From NCBI RefSeq assembly GCF_003993795.1, contig NZ_RWKV01000001.1, positions 1 through 64,000 on the forward strand: a stretch of DNA of 64,000 nt, given 5' to 3'. The stretch is from Aquabacter cavernae. Its GTDB lineage: Bacteria > Pseudomonadota > Alphaproteobacteria > Rhizobiales > Xanthobacteraceae. Position numbers and translations under genes: made by a program. This document shows positions 34,160 through 42,589 of this stretch, piece by piece. Position 1 is the stretch's first letter. Each line of letters starts with the position of its first letter. Below the pieces are notes generated by a model that searched no databases, was not told the DNA's origin, and was given only the letters and a program-made list of their open reading frames with translations.

Positions 34160-37100
34160 TTATGCCGGCTCCAGCACCGCCACCACGTCGCCCGAACGCA
34201 CCGTGCGGCCCGGCTGGAGGCGCAGTTCGCGCACCCGGCCGGAGGCATGGGCAGTGATGGAAATCTCCATCTTCATGGATTCGATGATGGCGATGGTGTC
34301 GCCCGCCGCCACATGGTCTCCGTCCGCCACCACCACCTTCCAGACATTGCCCGGCACGGTGGCGCTGACGCCGAAGCAGCCCTGCGGGATATCGGCGTCG
34401 CCCACGGAGATGGCGCTGTCGTCCACGGTGAAGCTGTCCAGCCCCTCGGCCTTCCAGCGCGCCCGTTCCGCCTCGAAGGCCGCCTGCTGGCGGGTCTTGA
34501 AGGCGGAGATGGCGTCCGCGTTGCGGGCAAGGCCCGCCGCATACTCCCCATAGGAGAAGCGCGTCTCCTCAATGCGCACCGGATAGGCTCCGTGGGGGAA
34601 GGCGGCGCGGGCCTCCTGCAATTCCGCGTGGGAGACTGGGAAGAAGCGCACCTGGTCGAAGAAGCGCAGCAGCCAGGGCGTCCCGGGCTGGAAGACAGGC
34701 GTGGGCCGCCAGGTGTTCCAGACCTGGATGGTGCGGCCGAACAACTGATATCCGCCCGGTCCTTCCATGCCGTAGATGCACATATAGGCGCCGCCGATGC
34801 CCACGGCGTTTTCCGGCGTCCAGGTGCGGGCGGGATTGTATTTGGTGGTGACGAGACGGTGGCGCGGGTCCACCGGTGTCGCCACCGGGGCGCCGAGATA
34901 GACGTCCCCCAGCCCCAGAACCAGATAGGAGGCGTCGAACACCACGTCCTTCACCGCCTGCTCGTCGGCCAAGCCGTTGATGCGGCGGATGAACTCGATG
35001 TTGGAGGGGCACCAGGGCGCATCCGGCCGCACCAGCTCCTGGTATTTGCGCATGGCGAGCTGCGCGTCCGGATCATCCCATGACAAGGGCAGGTGGACGA
35101 TGCGGCTCGGCACCACCACGTCCTCGGCGGCGGGGAGCGACCGCTCGATCTCGTCCAGAAGGCCCAGCAGGCGGGTCCGGGTCAGCGCCGTGCCGTCATA
35201 ATGGAGCTGGAGCGAGCGGATGCCGGGCGTGACGTCCATGAGCCCCGGCAGCTTGGCCTGCGCCACCGCTTCCGCCAGCAGGTGGGCCCGCAGGCGCAGC
35301 GCGATGTCGAGGCGCATGTCGCCGAATTCCACCAGGAGATTGTCGTCCCCCTGGCGGCGATAGACCACGTTCACCGGCCCGTCCGTCCGCTGGGCCAGGA
35401 TGGGGGAGGCGGCGTCGGGCACGCGGTGCACCATCGGCCCCGCCACCGGGTCTTCCGGCCGGGCGAGGGGGTGGAAGCGCACGGTGTCGCCGGGCTTGAG
35501 CTGCCCCATCTTCCATTGCTCGTCCCGCGCGATCACCGCCGGGCAGACGAAGCCGCCCAGCGAGGGGCCGTCCGGGCCGAGAATGATGGGCATGTCGCCG
35601 GTAAAGTCGATGGCGCCCACCGCATAGGGGTTGTCGTGGAGATTGGACGGGTGGAGCCCCGCCTCCCCGCCATCCGTGCGCGCCCAGCGCGGCGTGGGGC
35701 CCATGAGCCGCACGCCGGTGCGGGCGCTGTTGAAATGCACCTCATAGGTGGCCTCGAAGAGGTCGGCGATGTCCTCCTCGCGGAAGAAGTCCGGCGCGCC
35801 GTGGGGGCCATAGAGGACGCCGATCTCCCAGTTCCGCGTCAAAGGCGCGGCGGGCGCGTCCACCGTTTCCGGTAGCGCGACGGGCACCTTGCCGGCAAGG
35901 TGGAGCGTGTCGCCCGCCTTTAGCGTGCCCGTGGCATGGCCGCCGAACAGGCCGAGGGCAAAAGTGGCGCGCGAGCCCAGCACTTCCGGCGCGTCGAACC
36001 CGCCGCCCACCGCCAGATAGGCGCGCTGGCCGGGGCCGGAAATGGCACCCACGGCGAGCATCTGCCCCGCCTTCACGACGAAGCCCGCATCATGGGGCAC
36101 GGGCATGCCGTCCAGCGTCGCGGGCATGTGTGCGCCCGCCAGCGCCACGGTGGCGTCCGCATGGAAGCGGAGCGTCGGGCCGTTGACGGTGAGTTCCAGG
36201 GCCGGAACGGTCTCCGCATTGCCCACCAAGGCGTTGGCGCGGGCGAAGGAGCGCGCGTCCATGGGGCCGGACGGGGGCACGCCCACATGCCACAGATGCA
36301 GCCGCCCCGGCAGGTCCTGGAGGCTGGTCTGGGCGCCCGGGCTCAGCACCTCCACGCTTTGCGGCCGGAAGGCGAAATCGCGCAGCGCCGTGGTGGCCAC
36401 CTGGCCGGAGGCGAACAGCTCCGAGCCCGCAATGGCCCGCAGATAGGCGAGGTTGGTCTCGATACCGCTGAGCGCGGAACCTTCCAGCGCCGCCTGGAGC
36501 GCGGCGATGGCGGCGGGCCGGTCGGGGCCGGAGACGATCACCTTGGCCAGCATGGGATCGTAGAAGGCGGTCACGTCCGTGCCGGTCTCCACCCATGTGT
36601 CCACCCGCGCGGTTTCCGGGAAGCGCACCTGCGTGAGCAGTCCGGCGCTGGGCTGGAAATTGGCGTGGGGGATTTCCGCATAGATGCGCGCCTCGATGGC
36701 GGCGCCGGTGGGGACGAGGGGCGCGGCGGGGATCACCGTCTCGCCCGCCGCCTGCCGGATCATCCATTCCACGAGGTCGATGCCGAAGATGGCCTCGGTC
36801 ACGGGATGCTCCACCTGCAGGCGGGTATTCACCTCCAGGAAGTAGAAATCCTCCCGCGCGGGGTCATAGATGAATTCCACCGTGCCCGCCGAGGCATAGG
36901 ACACGCTTTCGCCGAGCCGCACCGCCGCCGCGTGGAGGCGCGCGCGGGTCTGGTCGGAGAGGAGCGGGGCGGGGGCCTCCTCGATGACCTTCTGGTTGCG
37001 TCGCTGGAGCGAGCAGTCCCGCTCGCCCAGGGCCACCACGCGGCCCTTGCCGTCGCCGAAGATCTGCACCTCCACATGGCGGGCATCCGCCACGAAGCGC

Positions 37101-37696
37101 TCCAGATAGACCCGCGCATCACCGAACGAGGCGCGGGCGGTGCGCTGGACGCGCTCGAACGTGTCCCGCAGCGCCTCCGGCGCGGCGCAGAGCTGCATGC
37201 CGATGCCGCCGCCGCCCGCCGTGCTCTTCAGCATGACAGGATAGGTGATGGTCTCGGCCGCTTCCAGCGCGTCCTCCACGGTCTCCAGCAGGCCCGTGCC
37301 GGGCAGGAGCGGCACGCCGCTCGCCTGCGCGATCTCGCGGGCCGTGTGCTTGAGCCCGAAGGCGGTGAGATGCTCCGGGCGCGGGCCGATGAAGACGATG
37401 CCCGCCTCCGCCAGCGCCTGCGCGAAGCGCACATTCTCGGACAGGAAGCCGTAGCCGGGATGCACCGCCTCAGCGCCCGTGGCCTTGCAGGCGGCGATCA
37501 CCGCGTCCACGTCGAGATAGCTCTCGGCGGCGGGAGCGGGGCCGAGGCGCACCGCCTCGTCCGCCTCCAGCACCGGCCGCGTGAAGCGGTCGGCGTCGGA
37601 ATAGACAGCCACCGAGGCAATATTGAGCCGGCGAAGTGTCCGCGCGACCCGGCGCGCGATCTCGCCGCGATTGGCGATCAGAACCTTCTTGAACAT
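34160..37696 (-). CDS. Biotin-dependent guanidine carboxylase (urea carboxylase family)
   Basis: 1178 residues from MFKKVLIANRGEIARRV; an ATG 12 bp upstream adds MGDA. Order: biotin carboxylase (1-445, ATP-grasp GGGGIGMQ, FIYDPAREDFYFLEVNTRLQVEHPVTE), AHS2-like (about 455-770) and AHS1-like (about 800-1010) carboxyltransferase domains, then a biotinyl domain with IIESMKMEI (biotin Lys1142). Urea carboxylase and guanidine carboxylase share this build and are routinely confused. Here the operon starts with a guanidine-I riboswitch and includes two DUF1989 proteins, which points to guanidine. Product would be carboxyguanidine, then allophanate after deimination. No allophanate hydrolase domain is fused or encoded nearby. 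It is the last gene of the operon, separated from the preceding gene by a repeat. Confidence 0.87.
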   Translation of the reverse strand: MFKKVLIANRGEIARRVARTLRRLNIASVAVYSDADRFTRPVLEADEAVRLGPAPAAESYLDVDAVIAACKATGAEAVHPGYGFLSENVRFAQALAEAGIVFIGPRPEHLTAFGLKHTAREIAQASGVPLLPGTGLLETVEDALEAAETITYPVMLKSTAGGGGIGMQLCAAPEALRDTFERVQRTARASFGDARVYLERFVADARHVEVQIFGDGKGRVVALGERDCSLQRRNQKVIEEAPAPLLSDQTRARLHAAAVRLGESVSYASAGTVEFIYDPAREDFYFLEVNTRLQVEHPVTEAIFGIDLVEWMIRQAAGETVIPAAPLVPTGAAIEARIYAEIPHANFQPSAGLLTQVRFPETARVDTWVETGTDVTAFYDPMLAKVIVSGPDRPAAIAALQAALEGSALSGIETNLAYLRAIAGSELFASGQVATTALRDFAFRPQSVEVLSPGAQTSLQDLPGRLHLWHVGVPPSGPMDARSFARANALVGNAETVPALELTVNGPTLRFHADATVALAGAHMPATLDGMPVPHDAGFVVKAGQMLAVGAISGPGQRAYLAVGGGFDAPEVLGSRATFALGLFGGHATGTLKAGDTLHLAGKVPVALPETVDAPAAPLTRNWEIGVLYGPHGAPDFFREEDIADLFEATYEVHFNSARTGVRLMGPTPRWARTDGGEAGLHPSNLHDNPYAVGAIDFTGDMPIILGPDGPSLGGFVCPAVIARDEQWKMGQLKPGDTVRFHPLARPEDPVAGPMVHRVPDAASPILAQRTDGPVNVVYRRQGDDNLLVEFGDMRLDIALRLRAHLLAEAVAQAKLPGLMDVTPGIRSLQLHYDGTALTRTRLLGLLDEIERSLPAAEDVVVPSRIVHLPLSWDDPDAQLAMRKYQELVRPDAPWCPSNIEFIRRINGLADEQAVKDVVFDASYLVLGLGDVYLGAPVATPVDPRHRLVTTKYNPARTWTPENAVGIGGAYMCIYGMEGPGGYQLFGRTIQVWNTWRPTPVFQPGTPWLLRFFDQVRFFPVSHAELQEARAAFPHGAYPVRIEETRFSYGEYAAGLARNADAISAFKTRQQAAFEAERARWKAEGLDSFTVDDSAISVGDADIPQGCFGVSATVPGNVWKVVVADGDHVAAGDTIAIIESMKMEISITAHASGRVRELRLQPGRTVRSGDVVAVLEPA

Positions 37697-37752
37697 GGCA
37701 TCACCCATAAAGACCCATGGGCCGTGCCGACGGAAAGCACTTGCGGCGGGCG

Positions 37753-37846
37753 GTCATGCCCGGGCTTGTCCCGGGCATCCACGGCCATCCTTCAAGCGCG
37801 CACCCGGCGGAGCCCCGTGGATGGCCGGGGCAAGCCCGGCCATGAC
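37753..37846. repeat. Palindromic repeat inside the guanidine operon
   Basis: GTCATGCCCGGGCTTGTCCC onward (37753-37784) is complementary to 37815-37846 at about 29 of 32 positions, with a 30-bp loop. The arms end in GTCATG and contain GGGCTTG, a form of dispersed palindrome frequent in alphaproteobacteria (GTCATGGCCGGGCTTG type). It fills the 196-bp gap between the second DUF1989 gene and the carboxylase, where it could form a strong RNA hairpin and lower downstream expression. Confidence 0.75.
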
Positions 37847-37892
37847 GGTTGGAAGAGCGGGGCCGCCGCTCGTCTTCGGCGTTGGCGGCTGG

Positions 37893-38552
37893 TCAGCCTT
37901 GCGTATCCGCGCCGGCGAAGATCTGCACGCGGATGGGCGTGGGATTGAAGCCGTTGCAGGGATTGTTGATCTGCGGGCAATTGGAGATGACGCAGAGCAG
38001 GTCCATCTCCGCCAGGATCTCCACATAGTCCCCGGGCTTCGAGACCCCATCGACGATGGCGAGGTTGCCGGACGGCTCCACGGGCACGTTCATGAAGAAG
38101 TTGATGTTGGGCACGATGTCCCGCTTCGACATGCCGTGCTTCATCACCGCCACCAGGAAATTCTCCCGGCAGGCATGCTGGTACTTGGTGTGGTGGCCGA
38201 AGCGGGCCGTATTGCTCTCGCAGGAGCAGGCCCCGGCGGAGGTGTCGTGGCTGCCGCTGGTATCGGCGGTCACGGTGGCCATGAGCCGCCCCTCGCTGGA
38301 GATGAGGCGGGTGCCCGTGCTCACATAGGCCGAACCCTGGACGCGCAGCGTGTCCTGCGAGGAATAGCGCTCGGAGAAGTCGTCGGCGCGGTAGAACAAA
38401 GTGTCCACCGCCTGCTGGCCTTCCAGGTCGATGATGCGGATGGACTGGCCCTTGCGGACCAAACCGGACCAGGGCGCCTGCGCGGGAATGTCATGCACCG
38501 CGATCGCGCTTTTGGGATCGCGCACGGGAGTGGCGAGGAAACGGTTGCTCAT
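37893..38552 (-). CDS. DUF1989 protein, probable carboxyguanidine deiminase subunit (shorter)
   Basis: 219 residues starting MSNRFLATPVRDPKSAIA. The DUF1989 motifs are DLEGQQAVDTLFYRADDFSERYS, the Cys-rich GACSCESNTARFGHHTKYQHACRENFL, and a C-terminal DYVEILAEMDLLCVISNCPQINNPCNGFNPTPIRVQIF. Family members were long called 'urea carboxylase-associated protein 1/urea amidolyase-associated'. In guanidine-degrading bacteria the pair acts as a heteromeric deiminase converting carboxyguanidine to allophanate and ammonia. It begins 11 bp below its partner. The conserved Cys and His residues suggest a metal site. Which of CgdA/CgdB it corresponds to was not determined. Confidence 0.85.
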   Translation of the reverse strand: MSNRFLATPVRDPKSAIAVHDIPAQAPWSGLVRKGQSIRIIDLEGQQAVDTLFYRADDFSERYSSQDTLRVQGSAYVSTGTRLISSEGRLMATVTADTSGSHDTSAGACSCESNTARFGHHTKYQHACRENFLVAVMKHGMSKRDIVPNINFFMNVPVEPSGNLAIVDGVSKPGDYVEILAEMDLLCVISNCPQINNPCNGFNPTPIRVQIFAGADTQG

Positions 38553-38563
38553 GTGGGCCTCCC

Positions 38564-39388
38564 TCAGCGCGCGAGATTGTCGAAGCCGCGCGCGGCCTCG
38601 CGGGTGGCGGTGCGGCAGAAATCGTCGAAGCTGGGCTCCGGCGCCCAATAGCGGATGGCCTCCACGTTCCCCGCCGCATAGTCCGGGTTCGGGTCCATGG
38701 GGTGGGGACAGTTGGAGAGCGCCACCAGCAGGTCCATCTCGGCCCGCAGATCCACGAAATCGCCCCCCGCGCGGGGCGTGTCGCGCCACACGAAGCGGCC
38801 CTCCTCGTCGGTGCGCACGGGCGCGAAGAAGGTGAGGCAGGGCGGGATGTCGCGCTTGTCGAGGCCGAGCTTTCCGGCGGCCAGGATGAAATTGTCCCGC
38901 GTGTTGCGCAGGCCCGCGCCCTCCGCCGCGTCCCCTTGCGCATATTTGCGGTTCGAGGCGGGGGTGGAGCCGCCCACCAGGGCGTCATGCATGCCGCTGG
39001 TGTCCTCGATGATGGAGAACATGACGCGGCCCATGTCGGAGAAGACCACCCGGCCCTTGGAGAGGGCGGCGGTCCACTGGATCTTCACCGTGTCCGCGTA
39101 ATTGATGCGCTCGGACGTATCCGCGGCGTTCCAGGCGATGAGGGAGACGGCGGCGGGCGCGTCCATGAGGGCGATGCGCAGCGCCTCGCCGGCAAGAAGC
39201 CGCGTGGTCCAGTACCAGCCGCCCGGAATGGTCTCGCGCTTCAGGGGGCCGGGCGGCAGCAGCACGGCGCCGGCTTGCGTGGGCGCGGGCATCACGCGGG
39301 GCGTCTGGCCCTGGCCGGCGGCCTTCAATTCCTCGTAGCGGCGCCGGTACTCGTCCATGCGCGCCTGCGTTTCAGGGGTGACGGTCAT
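38564..39388 (-). CDS. DUF1989 protein, probable carboxyguanidine deiminase subunit (longer)
   Basis: 274 residues starting MTVTPETQARMDEYRRRYEEL. GWYWTTRLLAGEALRIALMD, VSLIAWNAADTSERINYADT, DTSGMHDALVGGSTPASNRKYAQG and DFVDLRAEMDLLVALSNCPHPMDP are the DUF1989/'urea carboxylase-associated protein 2' blocks. It lacks the C-S-C-E cluster of its partner, which fits unequal subunits of one enzyme. It lies between the ABC ATPase gene (10 bp) and the shorter subunit (11 bp), so translation is likely coordinated. The function follows from the family and the riboswitch-led operon. Confidence 0.85.
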   Translation of the reverse strand: MTVTPETQARMDEYRRRYEELKAAGQGQTPRVMPAPTQAGAVLLPPGPLKRETIPGGWYWTTRLLAGEALRIALMDAPAAVSLIAWNAADTSERINYADTVKIQWTAALSKGRVVFSDMGRVMFSIIEDTSGMHDALVGGSTPASNRKYAQGDAAEGAGLRNTRDNFILAAGKLGLDKRDIPPCLTFFAPVRTDEEGRFVWRDTPRAGGDFVDLRAEMDLLVALSNCPHPMDPNPDYAAGNVEAIRYWAPEPSFDDFCRTATREAARGFDNLAR

Positions 39389-39398
39389 GTCTGTCTCC

Positions 39399-40211
39399 TC
39401 AGAGAGGACGGGGCGCCGGGTCGTCCCGGACAAGGTCGATGGAGGAGATCGGGTCGTCCCGATCGGCAGGGATGTCCGGCTGGCCCGCCACGCGGCGGGG
39501 CCACACCTCGATGTCGCGCGCCACCACGGCGCCGAAGCGGGCGCGGTCGTCGCCGGTGCGCCGCCGCTCGAAGGCGATGACGCGGGTGGCCAGCGTGAAG
39601 GCTTCCTTCAGGTCATGGGTCACCATGACCACGCTCATCTCGCAGCTGTTCCACAGCCGCCGCATGAGCACATGGATGTCGGCGCGGATGCCGGGATCGA
39701 GCGCGCCGAAGGGCTCGTCCAGCAGCAGGATCTTGGGCTTGCGCATGATGGCCTGGGCGAGCGCCAGGCGCTGCTGCATGCCCCCCGACAGAGCGGCGGG
39801 ATATTTGTCCTCCGCCCCCGCGAGGCCCACTTCGGCGATCAGCGCGCGGGCCTCGTCCTGCGCCTGCCGCCGGGCGGTGCCGAACAGGCGGCCGGTGAGC
39901 GGGGCCCTCGGCAGTTCCGCCGCCAGTAGCACGTTGCCGAGCACGGTGAGGTGGGGGAAGACCGAATAGCGCTGGAACACCACCCCCCGGTCGGCCCCCG
40001 GCTCGCGGGGCAGGGGGCGGCCGTCCACCAGGATCTGGCCGCGCGTGGGGACCTCCTCGGAGAGCAGCATGCGCAGGAAGGTGGTCTTGCCGCAGCCGGA
40101 CGGCCCCACCAGCGCCACGAAGGAGCGGGGCGCGAAATCGAGGGTGACGTTCTCCAGCACGATCTGGTCGCCATATTCCTTCCAGACATGGGAGACGGAG
40201 ATGGCGGTCAT
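39399..40211 (-). CDS. ABC transporter ATP-binding protein, probable guanidine importer
   Basis: 270 residues. Walker A is GPSGCGKTTFLRM (about residues 36-48), the Q-loop region is VVFQRYSVFPHLTVLGNV, the signature is ALSGGMQQRLALAQAIMRKPKILLLDEPFGALDPG (LSGGM and Walker B), and MVTHDLKEAF is the switch His. It belongs to the nitrate/taurine/sulfonate (SsuB/TauB-like) subfamily used in riboswitch-linked guanidine or urea-type uptake systems. The start overlaps the permease stop (ATGA, 40208-40211). Confidence 0.92.
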   Translation of the reverse strand: MTAISVSHVWKEYGDQIVLENVTLDFAPRSFVALVGPSGCGKTTFLRMLLSEEVPTRGQILVDGRPLPREPGADRGVVFQRYSVFPHLTVLGNVLLAAELPRAPLTGRLFGTARRQAQDEARALIAEVGLAGAEDKYPAALSGGMQQRLALAQAIMRKPKILLLDEPFGALDPGIRADIHVLMRRLWNSCEMSVVMVTHDLKEAFTLATRVIAFERRRTGDDRARFGAVVARDIEVWPRRVAGQPDIPADRDDPISSIDLVRDDPAPRPL

Positions 40212-41020
40212 CGGGCGCCTCCGAACCAGGGGAAGGCGGCATCGCGCAGCTTGGCGAGGCCGTAATCCATGGCCACGGAGAGGATGGTGATCCAGGCCAC
40301 ATAGGGCAGGATCACATCCATGGCGAGGTAGCGCCGCACGAGGAAGATGCGGTAGCCGAGGCCTGAATCCGAGGCGATGGCCTCCGCCGCGATGAGGAAC
40401 AGGAAGGCCGGCCCCAGCGACAGGCGCAGCGCGTCCAGAAGGCGCGGCAGGATCTGCGGCAGCACCACGCGCAGCGCGATCTGCCAGGTGGAGGCGCCCA
40501 GCGTCTGTGCCTTGATGAGCTGCTCCTTGGGCAGCTCCTTCACCCGCATGGCGAGGTCGCGGGTGAGGAAGGGCGCGACGCCGATGACGATGAGCGCGAT
40601 CTTCGACGCCTCGCCCAGTCCCATGACGATGAACAATATGGGCAGCAGCGCGAGCGGCGGCACCATGGAGACCAAAGCGACGAACGGCGCGAGGAAGGCG
40701 TTCATCAGCGGCAGGAGGCCGATGAGCAGCCCCAGCACCAGAGCGAGCGCGGTGGAGATGGCGAGCGCGGACCAGAGCCGCTCCAGGCTCGCCAGCGTGT
40801 CGGTGAGCAGCATGTAGTCCCCGGTGCGGGCATCGGGGGAGAAGGCGACCCGGCCGGTGGTCTCGGCCAGGGTCGCAAGGCTCGGGAGGAGCTTGTCGGC
40901 GGGGTTTTCCGCCAGGCGCTCGGCGGAGCCGAGCACATAGGCGGCCACCACCAGCACGAACGGGACGAGGGCGAGCACGATGGCCGTGCCCTTGTCCGGT
41001 CGCAGGTTGACGAGGCGCAT
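40208..41020 (-). CDS. ABC transporter permease, probable guanidine importer
   Basis: 270 residues from ATG 41020 (a GTG one codon upstream is an alternative; GGGAGG precedes both). About six hydrophobic segments are seen. The EAA-type loop reads KELPKEQLIKAQTLGASTWQIALRVVLPQILPRLLDAL, the expected A-x-x-L-G-A contact with the ATPase. It belongs to the SsuC/TauC class of binding-protein-dependent permeases. It sits between the binding protein (25 bp gap) and ATPase (overlap), forming one transporter. Confidence 0.92.
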   Translation of the reverse strand: MRLVNLRPDKGTAIVLALVPFVLVVAAYVLGSAERLAENPADKLLPSLATLAETTGRVAFSPDARTGDYMLLTDTLASLERLWSALAISTALALVLGLLIGLLPLMNAFLAPFVALVSMVPPLALLPILFIVMGLGEASKIALIVIGVAPFLTRDLAMRVKELPKEQLIKAQTLGASTWQIALRVVLPQILPRLLDALRLSLGPAFLFLIAAEAIASDSGLGYRIFLVRRYLAMDVILPYVAWITILSVAMDYGLAKLRDAAFPWFGGAR

Positions 41021-41045
41021 CACGTCCTCCCGGCGCGGGGCGGCG

Positions 41046-42113
41046 TCAGAGCTTGCCGTCGGCCGCGGCGGCCATGAAGGTGTCGGTGAAGCGGAACTTC
41101 ACGTTCTTCGCGTCGCCCAGCACCTTGCCGTCCGCCAGCTCGATGCCCACCGCGTCCGCCGACTTGGCGTTGTCGCCCAGCAGCTTCTTGGCGAACAGGA
41201 ACTTGCGCACCCGGTCCATGGTGGTGCCCACGTCCGGCGACTTCACGAAGGCGGAGGCCGCCGCCGCCTTGGCAAACAGCTTGGTGGCGGCGAGCTGGGC
41301 GTCGAAGCCGGCGAGGTCCGTGCCGGAGGCCTTGCCCATGGCGGTGCGGGCGGCGATGCCCTTCTCGCCGGGGTCGGTCATGACGGCCATGGTCTCGTAC
41401 CAGATGCCGGCCAGCGCCTTGCCGAAGTCGGGATTGTCCTTGAGCACGGCGGTGTTGGCCACCATGAGGTCCATGATCTCGCCGGGGATCTTGGAGCTGT
41501 CGAAGACGTTGTGGGCGCTCTTCTCCTGCAGGATCTCGGAGACCAGCGGGTTCCAGGTGACCACCGACGTTACGGACTTGGTCTTGTAGGCGGCCACCAT
41601 GTCGGCGTCGGAGGTGTTCACCACCTTCACGTCCCGCTCGGACAGGTTGATGCTTTCGAGCGCGCGGGCCAGCAGATAGTGGGAGACCGAGAACTCCACC
41701 AGATTGACCTTCTGGCCCTTGATCTCGGAGAGCTTGGTCTTGTTCTTCAGGATCACGGCGTCATTGCCGTTGGAGAAGTCGCCCACGATGACGGTGGTGG
41801 TGTCCACGCCGCCGGCGGCGGGCACGGAGAGGGCATCCATATTGGTCACGGTCAGCGCGTCGAAGGCGCCCGCCGTGTACTGGTTGATGCTCTCCACATA
41901 GTCGTTGAACTGGGTGACGGTGATGTTGAGGCCGTATTTGTCGGCCCACTTCTTCACGATGCCCGTGTCGGAGGCATAGCCCCACGGCATCCAGCCCACA
42001 TAGATGGACCAGGCGACCTTGAAGTCCTTCTTCGGCGCGGCCATTGCGGGCGCGGCGCCGATGAGGAGGGCGGTGAAGGCCACACCGAGGCTTTTCAGGA
42101 AGCGAGAGCGCAT
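41046..42113 (-). CDS. ABC transporter substrate-binding protein, probable guanidine-binding
   Basis: 355 residues from MRSRFLKSLGVAFTALLIGAAPAMA, a clean Sec signal cleaved after AMA. The mature protein begins APKKDFKVAWSIYVGWMPWGYASDTGIVKKWADKYG, typical of the SsuA/TauA/NrtA-like periplasmic binding fold, and W/Y residues in IYVGWMPWGY likely line the pocket. The SD GAAGGGG (42124-42130) is 10 bp from the ATG and overlaps bases that could pair with the leader's stem-loop. First gene behind the guanidine-I riboswitch, hence the ligand inference. Confidence 0.9.
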   Translation of the reverse strand: MRSRFLKSLGVAFTALLIGAAPAMAAPKKDFKVAWSIYVGWMPWGYASDTGIVKKWADKYGLNITVTQFNDYVESINQYTAGAFDALTVTNMDALSVPAAGGVDTTTVIVGDFSNGNDAVILKNKTKLSEIKGQKVNLVEFSVSHYLLARALESINLSERDVKVVNTSDADMVAAYKTKSVTSVVTWNPLVSEILQEKSAHNVFDSSKIPGEIMDLMVANTAVLKDNPDFGKALAGIWYETMAVMTDPGEKGIAARTAMGKASGTDLAGFDAQLAATKLFAKAAAASAFVKSPDVGTTMDRVRKFLFAKKLLGDNAKSADAVGIELADGKVLGDAKNVKFRFTDTFMAAAADGKL

Positions 42114-42159
42114 TGAGTGAATTCCCCTTCGTTGCGTCATGTATCGGGTGACGTCGCGA

Positions 42160-42192
42160 GGAATTGGCGGAGACTCGCGTGCCACCAATTCC
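42160..42192 (-). promoter_or_regulatory. Stem-loop of the riboswitch expression platform
   Basis: Just downstream of the aptamer on the minus strand, GGAATTGG and CCAATTCC form a perfect 8-bp stem (42160-42167 with 42185-42192). No T tract follows, so it is not a classical terminator. The arm ending AATTCC could instead pair with GGAATT next to the SD (plus-strand AATTCC at 42120-42125), suggesting translational control. This part is inference. Confidence 0.5.
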
Positions 42193-42199
42193 TTGGCCA

Positions 42200-42317
42200 C
42201 CGAGGTCTCCCGGGCTTTTATCCCGCCGTGCGTCCGGCCGGATGTCTCCCGGACCGGCGGCAGCTCTCGGACCAGCGCATCGCCCCATGGGGAGATGCCG
42301 GAACCCTAGCCACCAAC
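42200..42317 (-). promoter_or_regulatory. Guanidine-I (ykkC) riboswitch
   Basis: Read on the minus strand, the leader contains in order GGCTAGGGTTCCG, CTGGTCCGAGAGC, GGACGCACGGCGGGATAAAAG and GCCCGGGAGA, which are the conserved blocks of the ykkC class-I guanidine aptamer. Spacing and order are as expected, with helices GGCATC...GATGC-type between the first two blocks and a C-rich third helix. The aptamer ends 86 bp before the binding-protein ATG. Guanidinium binding is known to turn such genes on. The motif matches are strong enough to name the class without a search. Confidence 0.95.
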
Positions 42318-42517
42318 TCTGACATGTAAGAAAGCAAACTGCGTGCCAGTTGGAAATTCATGTCTGGCAAGGCTTTTCGGGGTCGCAGACCTGAGGGTCT
42401 GCATGCGGGGCGTGCGGCCTGCCCCCTTTTTGGGCTGAATCTGCCGCTTTGGCGCGCCATGCATGCACAGCGGACGCGCTGCCCGGATGGGCCCCGGCAC
42501 CACTCTCCGGCTGGGCT

Positions 42518-42540
42518 CCCCGGCGCGTTTTGCGCCGGGG
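42518..42540 (-). terminator. Hairpin downstream of the dapA-like gene
   Basis: CCCCGGCGC (42518-42526), loop GTTTT, GCGCCGGGG (42532-42540): a perfect 9-bp GC-rich stem 50 bp past the stop of the minus-strand dihydrodipicolinate-synthase-like gene. No T tract follows on that strand. It probably insulates the TRAP operon from the riboswitch leader. The rest of 42318-42589 contains a smaller hairpin (42385-42402) but no credible ORF. Confidence 0.5.
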
Positions 42541-42589
42541 ATGAGGCCGTCCTGGCGGCGAAGCTTGGGCCTTGCGGCCCGGTGGCCGT

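Noticed and set aside
34160..37696. Plain urea carboxylase for urea use
   Set aside because: Domain layout alone would allow it, but the guanidine-I riboswitch and DUF1989 partners argue for guanidine, and no allophanate hydrolase is fused or adjacent.
42407..42431. GGGGC hairpin followed by CTTTTT on the plus strand
   Set aside because: It looks like a terminator, but no plus-strand gene or promoter precedes it. The stem is only 5 bp.
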